DNA of 23,458 nt from a virus: positions 1-23,458 of IMG/VR virus record IMGVR_UViG_3300030090_000535; one strand, written 5' to 3'. The translations under genes and the position numbers were made by a program. The first letter of the stretch is position 1. Each line of letters opens with the position of its first letter. The notes beneath the pieces were generated by a model. The model was not told where the DNA came from. It did no database searches and saw only the letters and a list, made by a program, of their open reading frames with translations. Below are positions 1-7,008 of this stretch, in pieces.

Positions 1-1
1 C

Positions 2-241
2 AGTAAGACTTTGCGATTGCCTCATGTCCAAGAGTATATGCAACAGAGGATAAGACAGAGCATTGGATTAAATGCTACGATTGCTTCAAGAAAGATACTC
101 ACTTTAGCGAATAACGCTAAAAGTGAGTATGTTCAGCTTGAAGCAAGTAAGGACATACTGGATAGAGCAGGTTATAAGCCAGTTGATAAGGCAATGCATT
201 TAGTTCAGGGTAATATCTCTGTATCCATAGACTTAACCTAG
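2..241 (+). CDS. Probable terminase small subunit, C-terminal part (5' end outside window)
   Basis: The frame is open from the first bases of the window, so this is the 3' end of a longer gene; about 79 codons are visible. The readable protein is helical, with VQEYMQQRI followed by a segment rich in A, K and S and then QLEASKDILDRAGYKPVDK, ending in a short beta-like tail (ISVSIDLT). The 'ASKDILDRAGYKPV' stretch is typical of the C-terminal region of small terminase subunits in podoviruses and related phages. Such a protein recognises the packaging site and regulates the large subunit encoded about 1.1 kb downstream. The DNA-binding N-terminus is missing, so the call rests on the tail motif and context. 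A TTG at position 11 is in frame but has no convincing ribosome site. Confidence 0.6.
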   Translation, partial: SKTLRLPHVQEYMQQRIRQSIGLNATIASRKILTLANNAKSEYVQLEASKDILDRAGYKPVDKAMHLVQGNISVSIDLT

Positions 242-315
242 TAGGGGGTTAAAAAAGTTACACTTGAACACATGACATGGTCTTACACAAACATTATTCT
301 TAAAAAAGGTTCGTT

Positions 316-489
316 ATGAAGATGCTGCTACATTATTACAATACGCTTCTTGCTTTCTTCAAGCCACAAAGTAAGAATGACTTGGCGAACAAAATGAAGT
401 CGCTAGAGAAGGAGAAAGATATGCCTAAAGGTAAAGGTACATATGGCACTAAAAAAGGTAGACCTAGAAAGCCAAAGAAGGGAAAGTAA
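316..489 (+). CDS. Small basic phage peptide, long form (57 aa)
   Basis: ATG at 316 is preceded by AAAGG at a plausible spacing and opens a 57-residue frame. The first ~35 residues hold a short hydrophobic/aromatic stretch (LLHYYNTLLAFF) followed by a charged helix. The last 22 residues form a Gly/Lys/Arg-rich peptide beginning MPKGKGTYGTKKGRP. Peptides of the form MPxGKGTYGxKxGRPxKK recur, from memory, beside packaging and structural genes of marine podoviruses; no function is known to me. The strongly basic tail suggests binding to nucleic acid or an acidic partner, which is inference. An internal start at 421 has the better ribosome site, so the long form may not be the main product. Confidence 0.45.
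   Translation: MKMLLHYYNTLLAFFKPQSKNDLANKMKSLEKEKDMPKGKGTYGTKKGRPRKPKKGK
421..489 (+). CDS. Nested short form of the basic GKGTYG peptide (22 aa)
   Basis: ATG at 421 lies in the same frame as the 316 start and is preceded by AAGGAG (409-414) six bases upstream, a strong Shine-Dalgarno site. The product would be 22 residues, about half of them Lys, Arg or Gly, starting MPKGKGTYG, which is where I recall homologous peptides in marine phages starting. This may be the only real product, or a second product from one gene. Confidence 0.5.
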   Translation: MPKGKGTYGTKKGRPRKPKKGK

Positions 490-526
490 GTTACTTAACA
501 TTTGGTTTCAGGGAAAAGTCCAAGAG

Positions 527-706
527 ATGTTGGCTATTCCTTTAAAGAATGGGTTGAAATTATTTTTATCTTTAAAAGGTAAAAGTATAAAATTACTTAC
601 GCCTGAAAAACTTAAAGAATTAAATAAGAGTTTGAATAATCCTAAAAGAGTGTTAGATAAGAGGAAGGCATTGCAACTTCTTCAAAGGGTAACAAAGAAT
701 GATTGA
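527..706 (+). CDS. Small basic hypothetical protein
   Basis: ATG at 527 gives 59 residues; an earlier in-frame ATG at 443 (87 residues) would lie inside the preceding peptide gene and lacks a good ribosome site, so the later start is preferred, though a GGGAAAAG-type site before 527 is only modest. The protein is rich in K and L (KLFLSLKGKSIKLLTPEKLKEL) and looks like short amphipathic helices with a strong positive charge. Its end overlaps the next gene by 8 bases, consistent with a co-translated phage gene. I do not recognise a family. Confidence 0.45.
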   Translation: MLAIPLKNGLKLFLSLKGKSIKLLTPEKLKELNKSLNNPKRVLDKRKALQLLQRVTKND

Positions 707-1154
707 TCCTATTTCAGCATTTGGTGCTTTAACTGCTGCACATGGCGCAATTAAAAAGTGCGTGGAGATGGGCAAGGATTTGGCTAGTGCTTCTTCTGCT
801 ATTGAGAAATATGCAAAGGCAGAAGCCGAGTTAGGATTTGGTAAAGAAAGAAAAAAGAAAAAGAGTTTGTTTGGTGGCATTATGGATAGTGCTATTGAAC
901 AACACTTTAAAGAAGAAGAACAAGCTAGATTAAAAAAAGAACTTCGTTCCTTGTTTCAGTTGTATGGCTCTCATGGTCAATGGGAAAGATTACAGGCAAC
1001 TATAGCAAGGGCAAGAGCCGAACATAAGAAACAATTAGAAGCACAAGCTAAACGCAGAGATGCTATCCTAAAATCCTTAACGATTGTAATTACATTGACA
1101 ATTGGTGGTATAGGTTTGTATTATCTTGCAATATATTTGAAAGGAACTTTATGA
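699..1154 (+). CDS. Conserved phage protein with C-terminal membrane anchor (DPISAF type)
   Basis: A 151-residue protein starting MIDPISAFGALTAAHGAIKK. Residues ~1-50 are an Ala-rich helix, ~50-60 a KERKKKKS basic patch, ~65-120 a charged helical region with a GSHGQWERLQ segment, and ~123-147 one clear hydrophobic span (SLTIVITLTIGGIGLYYLAI). Proteins with a DPISAF-like N-terminus and a single C-terminal membrane segment are, from memory, common and unassigned in marine podoviruses, often near the terminase. With one membrane helix and a long charged cytoplasmic domain it could act at the membrane in lysis or assembly, but no holin or spanin signature is decisive. It is flanked by an 8-base overlap upstream and an ATGA overlap downstream. 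Confidence 0.75.
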   Translation: MIDPISAFGALTAAHGAIKKCVEMGKDLASASSAIEKYAKAEAELGFGKERKKKKSLFGGIMDSAIEQHFKEEEQARLKKELRSLFQLYGSHGQWERLQATIARARAEHKKQLEAQAKRRDAILKSLTIVITLTIGGIGLYYLAIYLKGTL

Positions 1155-1345
1155 GTTTTCTCCATACTTTAAAGATAGAAGAAAGACGCATACTGCGAGA
1201 AGTTGTAAAGAAAGTTCACTTCAAGCATTACCCTAAAGAATTTTGCACAGATCATGAAGCAGATAAAATGATTTCAGCTATAGGTCCTGAAGTTGTAGAT
1301 AAGTTAATAAAAATCGGCAAAGATTTTAAAATTGATAGAGTTTAA
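1151..1345 (+). CDS. Small conserved phage protein upstream of terminase
   Basis: A 64-residue protein whose ATG shares the ATGA junction with the preceding gene; AAAGGAAC lies upstream at a good spacing. The core FKHYPKEFCTDHEADKMIS and PEVVDKLIKIGKDFKID matches, from memory, a small conserved protein found just before terL in marine phages. It is predicted soluble and helical, with no known role. It overlaps the terminase start by 14 bases, which suggests translational coupling and possibly a packaging-related role. Confidence 0.7.
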   Translation: MSFLHTLKIEERRILREVVKKVHFKHYPKEFCTDHEADKMISAIGPEVVDKLIKIGKDFKIDRV

Positions 1346-2852
1346 ATATAAACCTGATGGTCAAGTCTTAAAAGACTTTATGAAAGACAATACTTTCTTT
1401 CGTGGTATAAGAGGTCCAGTTGGTAGTGGCAAATCAGTAGCTTGTTCTATAGAAGTTTTTAGACGAGCATTAATGCAGGAGAAAGATAAGAATGGTAAAA
1501 GAAAAAGCAGGTGGGCAGTCATCAGGAATACGAATCCTCAACTTCGGACTACCACAATTAAGACTTGGTTGGATTGGTTTCCAGAGGAAGATTGGGGTAG
1601 GTTCTCTTGGTCAGTACCATATACGCATTTCATTACCCAAGCTGATTTGGAAATGGAAGTCATATTCCTTGCTCTTGATAGACCAGAAGATGTCAAAAAA
1701 CTCCTTTCGTTAGAACTTACTGGTGTGTGGGTTAATGAAGCAAGGGAAATTCCCAAGTCAATTATAGATGCCTGTACCATGAGAGTAGGTAGATACCCTT
1801 CTGTTAAAGATGGGGGTGCTACTTGGAATGGTGTTATATGTGATACGAATAGTCCTGAAGAAGATCATTGGTGGTCAATCATGTCAGGCGAAGTTCCAGT
1901 TCCAGACCATATAACTTTGGAAGAATCAAGAATGTTAGTTAAACCTGATAACTGGCAATTCTTTACACAGCCAAGTGGTATGCTTGAAGAAAAAGATGAA
2001 GATGGTTCTGTTGTCGGTTATAAGAAAAATATTAAAGCAGAAAATATAAATAATATTTTAGATACTTATTATCCTAATCTTGTTCAGGGAAAAACAAAGT
2101 CTTGGATAGATGTTTATGTAATGAATAGACTCGGTACAATTCAAGATGGTAAACCAGTTTATAATATGTTTGTGGCTGATACCCATGTGTCAAAAGAAGA
2201 AATACCAGTAGCAGATGGTGTTCCCTTGTATATTGGATTAGATTTTGGATTAACCCCTGCTGCTGTTTTTGGTCAAAAGGTTAGAGGTAGATGGATAATC
2301 TTACAGGAGATTGTGGCATTTGATATGGGCATTGTAAGATTTGCAGAGTTGCTTCGTGCAGAAATCGCAACACGATATTCTAATTTAGAAGTTAATATCT
2401 TTGGTGATCCTTCAGGAGATTTCAGGGCGCAGACTGATGAATCAACAGCTTTTCAAGTGTTAAGAGGTGCAGGGTTAAGTGCCAGACCTACTTCTAGTAA
2501 TGATGTATCGTTAAGAATTGAGTCTGTGGCATCTGTTTTAAATAGAATGGTAGATGGATTATCTGGAATTTTAATTGACTTTAGGTGCAAAGAACTGATA
2601 AAAGGTTTTGAGGGGGGTTATCAATATCGTAGACTTCAAGTATCAGGAGAACGATATGATGATAAACCTCTTAAAGACCGATACTCACATATACATGATG
2701 CTATGCAGTATCTTATGTTGGGTGCAGGTGAAGGCAGACAGGTATTAGGTATGAATAAAAAGATTGAAACATTTAATGCTAGAGTTGAGTATGATGTTTT
2801 TAAACGACAACCTAAAAATCCAAGAAGGCAAGGTCTATGGGCAAGAATGTAA
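1332..2852 (+). CDS. terL: Terminase large subunit (packaging ATPase and nuclease)
   Basis: This 506-residue protein is the DNA-packaging motor: it hydrolyses ATP at the portal to drive DNA into the procapsid and cuts the concatemer. The Walker A loop GPVGSGKS is at residues 28-35 and a Walker B-like VWVNE at 132-136, with catalytic E136. The RNase H-like nuclease domain follows: IGLDFG with D304, NIFGDPSGD with D359, and a C-terminal SHIHDAM with H455-D456, fitting a metal-dependent nuclease triad. The start is TTG at 1332, overlapping the preceding gene; ATG at 1380 (M17) is possible but would remove the YKPDGQVLKDF stretch that precedes the P-loop in relatives. Length is normal for a podovirus terminase. 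It sits before the portal, unlike T7, where terminase genes lie at the late end of the map. Confidence 0.95.
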   Translation: MIEFKYKPDGQVLKDFMKDNTFFRGIRGPVGSGKSVACSIEVFRRALMQEKDKNGKRKSRWAVIRNTNPQLRTTTIKTWLDWFPEEDWGRFSWSVPYTHFITQADLEMEVIFLALDRPEDVKKLLSLELTGVWVNEAREIPKSIIDACTMRVGRYPSVKDGGATWNGVICDTNSPEEDHWWSIMSGEVPVPDHITLEESRMLVKPDNWQFFTQPSGMLEEKDEDGSVVGYKKNIKAENINNILDTYYPNLVQGKTKSWIDVYVMNRLGTIQDGKPVYNMFVADTHVSKEEIPVADGVPLYIGLDFGLTPAAVFGQKVRGRWIILQEIVAFDMGIVRFAELLRAEIATRYSNLEVNIFGDPSGDFRAQTDESTAFQVLRGAGLSARPTSSNDVSLRIESVASVLNRMVDGLSGILIDFRCKELIKGFEGGYQYRRLQVSGERYDDKPLKDRYSHIHDAMQYLMLGAGEGRQVLGMNKKIETFNARVEYDVFKRQPKNPRRQGLWARM

Positions 2853-2857
2853 AGGAG
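2853..2857 (+). promoter_or_regulatory. Shine-Dalgarno site fixing the start at 2863
   Basis: AGGAG directly follows the terL stop codon and lies 5 bases before ATG 2863. It decides for this start over an in-frame ATG at 2764 inside terL. Confidence 0.75.
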
Positions 2858-2862
2858 TATTT

Positions 2863-3090
2863 ATGTGTATAGGTGGTAGAAGTAGCAGTCCTCCTCCTCC
2901 AACTAAAGAGGAAAAAGAAGCTGAAATGGAAAGAGAAGCACAAAAAGCCATTGAAACAGCAGAAAGAGATGACGCTAGACAAGATGTGCTTGAAGAAAAT
3001 ATTACAAGAAAAAGAAAAGGCGCAGGTCGTAGAAGTTTGTTAAGAGGTTCTGGTGGTGGAATCGGCTTTTATAATGAGTACGATAAATAA
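2863..3090 (+). CDS. Small conserved head-region protein (GRRSLL-GSGGGIGFY)
   Basis: A 75-residue protein between terL and portal. It begins MCIGGRSSSPPPP, continues with a highly charged helix (~15-50, KEEKEAEMEREAQ) and ends with a basic, glycine-rich tail GAGRRSLLRGSGGG and GFY. Proteins with an N-terminal MCxGG...P and a C-terminal RRSLL(T/R)GS.GG.GF motif are common just before the portal in marine and T7-like podoviruses; their function is unassigned. The tail suggests a docking peptide for a virion partner, which is inference. It ends in TAATG shared with the portal start. Confidence 0.8.
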   Translation: MCIGGRSSSPPPPTKEEKEAEMEREAQKAIETAERDDARQDVLEENITRKRKGAGRRSLLRGSGGGIGFYNEYDK

Positions 3091-4637
3091 TGTACGAAAA
3101 ATCTGCTGACATGATGCTGCAAAAATACGAGAAAGCTCTTTCTGTAAGGAGAGAGTTTGAAGAATTGTATGATGAAATCTTTGAATATTGTTTACCACAA
3201 AGGCAAGGGTTTAAAAATTATTCAGCAGGGCAAAGACGAGATGATAAGATATTTGATGAAACAGCAGTTGTAGGTATTCAAGAGTTTGCTTCAAGACTTC
3301 AATCAGGTCTTACTCCTAATTTTGCCAGATGGGCAGACTTTGTTACTGGATCAGAAGTTCCTGAAGAAGAAAGAGATGATGTTAATAATGCTTTAGATGG
3401 TGTTACTGATTATGTTTTTGAAATACTACAGACTTCAAACTTTGCACAAGAAATACATGAGTGCTTTATAGACTTGGCACTCGGTACAGCAGTATTGCTT
3501 GTAACCGAAGGTGATGCAGTTAATCCTATAAGATTTCAATCTATTCCTTTACCTCATGTTGTTTTAGATACTGGACCTGATGGCAGAGTAGATCATGTAT
3601 ATAGAGAACGATTAATTAAAAATGAGGATATATTAATAGCTTATCCTAAAGCTACCTTAACTCCAAAGATGGTAGAAAGAATTAATAACAATCCTGATGC
3701 TCATACAAAAATATTAGAAGTGTCTTGTAAACTTTATGACAAGCCAAATGAAGAACGATACTCGTATATGGTTATAGATGTAGCAGATAAGCAAATGATT
3801 ATGCAGGAATTGTATACAGGTGTAGGTTCTAATCCTTTTATTGCATTTAGATGGAGTAAAGCAAGTGGTGAAATCTATGGTCGTGGACCTGCTATTAATG
3901 CTTTAAGCGCAATCAAAACCTGTAACCTTACGATTGAATTAGTATTAGAAAATGCACAGATGGCTATATCAGGTATCTATCAGATAGATGATGATGGTGT
4001 AATTAATGTAGATACAATTAACCTCGTGCCTGGCACAGTCATTCCAAAAGCACCAAACACACAAGGATTGCAACCTATAAGAGCAGCAGGATCTTTTGAT
4101 GTAGCTAACCTTGTTCTTAATGACATGAGAAATAATATTAAAAGAGCATTGTATAATGATATGTTAGGTGATCCAAATAAAACACCTGCGTCTGCAACAG
4201 AAGTAGCAGAAAGAATGGCAGACCTATCTAGGAAAATAGGTTCAGCTTTTGGTAGATTACAAGCAGAAATGGTACAGCCAGTTTTACAAAGAGTTATTTA
4301 TATTTTAAAGAAACAGGGTCGGATAGAAATGCCAGTTGTAAATGGCAGAGAAGTCAAGATTCGTAGTGTGTCACCCCTTGCACAAGCGCAATCTAATCAA
4401 GATATTGTGTCTTTAAATAGATTTTTACAAACTGTTGCAAATTCATTCGGTCCTGAAATCCTAAATATATTAATATCTTCAGAAGAAACTGCGTTGTATC
4501 TAGCCAAGAAATTTGGTGTGCCTGATAATTTAATTCGTGATGCTGACGAAAGAAGGCAACTAATTGAAATGGCGCAACAAGTACAGCAAATGCAACAGCA
4601 AGGAGAAATACCAGATGCCACAGCACTTGGGGGTTGA
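3090..4637 (+). CDS. Portal / head-to-tail connector protein (T7 gp8-like)
   Basis: A 515-residue protein, close to T7 gp8 (536). It forms the dodecameric ring at the capsid vertex through which DNA is packaged and ejected. The N-terminus (KYEKALSVRREFEELYDEIFEYCLPQ) and the ARWADFVTGSEVPEEE region fit the podovirus head-tail connector family. Later segments such as NPFIAFRWSKASGEIYGRGPA and the LGDPNKTPASATEVAERMADL helix, about two thirds along, are characteristic of the portal core. The C-terminus is a Gln/Met-rich helix (QVQQMQQQGEIPDA). The start uses a TAATG overlap with a weak ribosome site, so translation is probably coupled to the small upstream gene. Confidence 0.95.
   Translation: MYEKSADMMLQKYEKALSVRREFEELYDEIFEYCLPQRQGFKNYSAGQRRDDKIFDETAVVGIQEFASRLQSGLTPNFARWADFVTGSEVPEEERDDVNNALDGVTDYVFEILQTSNFAQEIHECFIDLALGTAVLLVTEGDAVNPIRFQSIPLPHVVLDTGPDGRVDHVYRERLIKNEDILIAYPKATLTPKMVERINNNPDAHTKILEVSCKLYDKPNEERYSYMVIDVADKQMIMQELYTGVGSNPFIAFRWSKASGEIYGRGPAINALSAIKTCNLTIELVLENAQMAISGIYQIDDDGVINVDTINLVPGTVIPKAPNTQGLQPIRAAGSFDVANLVLNDMRNNIKRALYNDMLGDPNKTPASATEVAERMADLSRKIGSAFGRLQAEMVQPVLQRVIYILKKQGRIEMPVVNGREVKIRSVSPLAQAQSNQDIVSLNRFLQTVANSFGPEILNILISSEETALYLAKKFGVPDNLIRDADERRQLIEMAQQVQQMQQQGEIPDATALGG
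4601..4605 (+). promoter_or_regulatory. Shine-Dalgarno site fixing the start at 4615
   Basis: AGGAG inside the portal coding sequence lies 9 bases before ATG 4615. It favours this start over an upstream in-frame ATG at 4564. Confidence 0.65.
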
Positions 4638-4869
4638 TGGATACCCTCGTTCAAAAGAAGAAGATGAACGAATATCAAAGAATCTTTTAGGTCTGTTTAA
4701 TACACCTAACGGAACAGAAGTTTTAAAATATCTGAAATCAGTAACAATAGAAGCAGTTAGTGGACCTAACATTTCAGATGCAGAACTTCGTCATTTAGAA
4801 GGGCAACGATATTTAGTTGCTTTAATTGTTAAAAGAATCAATCATGCACAGAGGTTAAAAAATGAGTGA
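4615..4869 (+). CDS. Small head-region protein, Bbp19-like
   Basis: ATG 4615 gives 84 residues beginning MPQHLGVDGYPRSKEED and overlaps the portal end by 23 bases. The body reads LFNTPNGTEVLKYLKSVTIE, then LRHLEGQRYLVALIVKRI. The pattern of 'F-x-T-P-x-G-x-x-V-L-x-x-L' followed by 'EGQR-x-x-x-x-x-I' is that of the Bbp19-like small phage proteins found between portal and scaffold genes. Their role is not established; the position suggests head assembly. It overlaps the scaffold gene by 8 bases at ATGAGTGA. Confidence 0.75.
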   Translation: MPQHLGVDGYPRSKEEDERISKNLLGLFNTPNGTEVLKYLKSVTIEAVSGPNISDAELRHLEGQRYLVALIVKRINHAQRLKNE

Positions 4870-5593
4870 AGAACAAGTTACACAAGAATCTGCTACAGAG
4901 CAATCAGTAGAAACTCCTCCGTCTGTTGGAACTGTAGCAGAACCAACAAGACCAGAGTGGTTACCTGAAAAATTTACCACACCTGAAGATATGGCAAAGT
5001 CTTATAGTGAGTTAGAATCTTGGAAAGGTAAGAAAGAAGAAGATTTAAGAAAGACTATATCAGATGAATTAAAGGTAGAGTCACTTTCACAAAGACCTAA
5101 AACAGCAGGAGATTATCAAATACCTGACTCTATTGATGAAGAAGAAGCAGGAACTAATCCCTTACTTAAAGAATGGGCAGATTATGCTTGGGAAAACGGA
5201 TACTCACAAGAAAAGTTTTCACATTGGGTAAATAAATTTGCAGAATATATGAACGCAGATCAACCTGATTTAGAACAAATTAAAAAAGATTTAGGCGATA
5301 ATGCTAATGCAAGAGTTGAATCTGCTCAATTATTTATGAATAAGTTTTTTCCAACAGAAATGCACGAAGCTATATCTCAATTAGGAACTTCAGTAGAAGG
5401 TATAAAAGCTATAGAATTTATACAAAGGCAAATGCAAGGCACAGATATTTCTGGTCAAGCAAGTACACCTAGCAAACTATCTCATGCTGATATTGAAACT
5501 AAAATGAAAGATGAGAGATATTGGAATCCTGCTAAAAGGGATAAAGCATTTGTTGATGAAGTAAATAATGACTTCCAAAAACTTTATGGGTAG
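4862..5593 (+). CDS. Capsid scaffolding protein (T7 gp9-like)
   Basis: A 243-residue acidic, hydrophilic protein that would guide coat assembly into a procapsid and then leave. The disordered N-terminus is rich in E, Q, S and T; residues 30-38 read RPEWLPEKF, followed by TPEDMAKSYSELESWKGK, the usual opening of gp9-like scaffolds. The middle carries PKTAGDYQIPDS and a NPLLKEWADYAWENGYS helix. The C-terminus (DERYWNPAKRDKAFVDEV to LYG) is the expected coat-binding helical hairpin. It is somewhat shorter than T7 gp9 (307). Its place between portal and capsid matches the family. Confidence 0.9.
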   Translation: MSEEQVTQESATEQSVETPPSVGTVAEPTRPEWLPEKFTTPEDMAKSYSELESWKGKKEEDLRKTISDELKVESLSQRPKTAGDYQIPDSIDEEEAGTNPLLKEWADYAWENGYSQEKFSHWVNKFAEYMNADQPDLEQIKKDLGDNANARVESAQLFMNKFFPTEMHEAISQLGTSVEGIKAIEFIQRQMQGTDISGQASTPSKLSHADIETKMKDERYWNPAKRDKAFVDEVNNDFQKLYG

Positions 5594-6101
5594 TGGGGTT
5601 TATGATGGTTATTCCATTGTAGAATCAGACTTATCTCACATAAATCATTTACAAAATAACTTACGAGATTCAGATGTTCGTGAGTGTATTATACATGGTG
5701 CTACTCCTTTTCGTGCTTTAATGGCAGGTTTGCGTGAACATAATGCAGAAACTTATACTGTTATTATAAATGGCAAACCTGCAATGATGTTTGGTGTAAC
5801 CCCTATTTGTAATAATATGATAGGAAAAATATGGTTACTTGGCTCATATGAAATAGAAAATCATAGAAGAAAATTTTTGTATTGGAGTCATAAAGTTATA
5901 GATTATTTTCAAAATAAATATTACCAGTTAGAAAATGTAGTACCTGCTGACCATATTAAGACATTGAATTGGTTGGAGTTTTTAGGATTTACGATAATAG
6001 AAAGACCTATAAAAATAAACGGATTTAAAGTTTTTAGATTTGTTCGTTGCAAAGGAGATAAAATTCTGTTAAATACAGAAGAACAGCCCATTACTAGCTG
6101 A
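5568..6101 (+). CDS. T7 gp13-like GNAT-fold assembly protein
   Basis: A 177-residue protein of the T7 gp13 / DUF2833 family, which has an acetyltransferase-like (GNAT) fold. Visible features are the early helix RDSDVRECIIHG, TPFRALMAGLREH, the strand-turn YTVIINGKPAMMFGVTP, IGKIWLLGSYEI, and a C-terminal YYQLENVVPADHIKTLNWLE then LGFTI. These match the GNAT order, but whether acetyl-CoA is bound cannot be told here. T7 gp13 is needed for particle assembly. ATG 5568 overlaps the scaffold gene by 26 bases; an in-frame ATG at 5586 (M7) is equally possible, and neither has a clear ribosome site. In T7 the equivalent gene lies between genes 12 and 14; here it lies between scaffold and capsid. Confidence 0.8.
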   Translation: MTSKNFMGSGVYDGYSIVESDLSHINHLQNNLRDSDVRECIIHGATPFRALMAGLREHNAETYTVIINGKPAMMFGVTPICNNMIGKIWLLGSYEIENHRRKFLYWSHKVIDYFQNKYYQLENVVPADHIKTLNWLEFLGFTIIERPIKINGFKVFRFVRCKGDKILLNTEEQPITS

Positions 6102-6143
6102 TAGCCCATTCGGATAACTAGATGACGCAAAAGATGGATAACT
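6085..6143 (+). repeat. Short direct repeats before the capsid gene
   Basis: AGCCCATT occurs at 6085-6092 and 6103-6110, and GGATAACT at 6112-6119 and 6136-6143. Most of this lies in the 81-base gap between the gp13-like gene and the capsid gene, the longest non-coding gap in the window. An AT-rich stretch (6159-6170) and the GGAGA ribosome site follow. No confident promoter can be named. Confidence 0.3.
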
Positions 6144-6182
6144 GAAAAATGAAATGTAACTTTAATTAAACGGAGAACTGTT

Positions 6183-6998
6183 ATGGCTAATACAATTAGT
6201 ACAGCTTTTATCACACAGTTTGAGAGTGAGGTTCATCTTGCGTATCAGAGAATGGGTAGTAAATTAAGAAATACTGTCCGAACTGTGAGCAACGCAACTG
6301 GAAACACAGTACGATTTCAAAAGATTGCTAGTGGCACAGCTTCTACAAAATCAAGAAATGGTAATGTAACTCCAATGGAACTTGCCCATACAACTGTTGA
6401 TGTAACTCTTTCTGACTATTATGCAGCAGAATATATTGATAAGTTAGACGAGTTAAAAACCAATATAGACGAAAGACAAGCAGTTGCACAAAGTGCAGCA
6501 GCAGCTTTAGGTCGTAAAACTGACGCATTGCTTTATGCAGCAATGGATTCAGGCGCATCAAGTACACAAATACATGATACTGGATCTGCTTTAGCAAAAG
6601 CCGATTTATTATCCTTATTTGAAACTGTAGGTGTGGCAGATATGCCTGAAGATGGTGGCAGATACCTAGCTATGAATCCGAAAGGATTTGCAGATTTATT
6701 TGCTATCACAGAATTTGCGTCATCAGATTATGTCGGTGACCAGAATCTGCCATTCGCAGGAGGAATGTCAATGAAGGAATTTTTAAGTTTTAAAGTTTTT
6801 TCTACTTCAGCAATTACAGCAGGAAAGAATATTGCTTACCATACTTCAGCAGTAGGTCTTGGCATAGGTGCTGATGTAACTACAGAACTTAATTATGTAC
6901 CTGAAAAAGTTTCTCATTTAGCAACTTCAATGATGTCAATGGGCGCAGGAGTTATTGACTCCAATGGTGTCTATGAAGTCCTTGATAACAATTCATAA
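6183..6998 (+). CDS. Major capsid protein (HK97-fold, not T7 gp10-like in sequence)
   Basis: A 271-residue coat protein. The N-terminal segment MANTISTAFITQFESEVHLA and VSNATGNTVRFQKI, then GNVTPMELAHTTVDVTLSDY and AAEYIDKLDELKTNIDER, match the short capsid family related to P22-type/'phage capsid 2' coat proteins. The middle holds the helix AVAQSAAAALGRKTDALLYAAMD, and the C-terminal half has RYLAMNPKGFADLF and a VISL-type beta region, as expected for the P- and A-domains. At 271 residues it is shorter than T7 gp10A (345), and the sequence is not gp10-like by eye. A GGAGA site precedes the ATG. It lies directly downstream of scaffold and gp13-like genes and would be the most abundant virion protein. 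Confidence 0.88.
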   Translation: MANTISTAFITQFESEVHLAYQRMGSKLRNTVRTVSNATGNTVRFQKIASGTASTKSRNGNVTPMELAHTTVDVTLSDYYAAEYIDKLDELKTNIDERQAVAQSAAAALGRKTDALLYAAMDSGASSTQIHDTGSALAKADLLSLFETVGVADMPEDGGRYLAMNPKGFADLFAITEFASSDYVGDQNLPFAGGMSMKEFLSFKVFSTSAITAGKNIAYHTSAVGLGIGADVTTELNYVPEKVSHLATSMMSMGAGVIDSNGVYEVLDNNS

Positions 6999-7008
6999 GG
7001 AGGATTAA

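Noticed and set aside
264-297. Possible promoter (TTGAAC followed by CATTAT) in the gap after the small terminase gene
   Set aside because: The two boxes are 22 bases apart, too far for a normal sigma-70 promoter, and such matches are common by chance in AT-rich DNA.
1492-1780. Alternative frames on both strands inside terL
   Set aside because: The terminase reading frame is intact through this part with its motifs conserved; the alternatives lack ribosome sites.
4393-4772. Several overlapping reverse-strand open frames around the portal end
   Set aside because: They lie opposite well-supported + strand genes, are Leu/Phe/Cys-rich in the way of antisense shadows, and would be the only reverse genes in the window.
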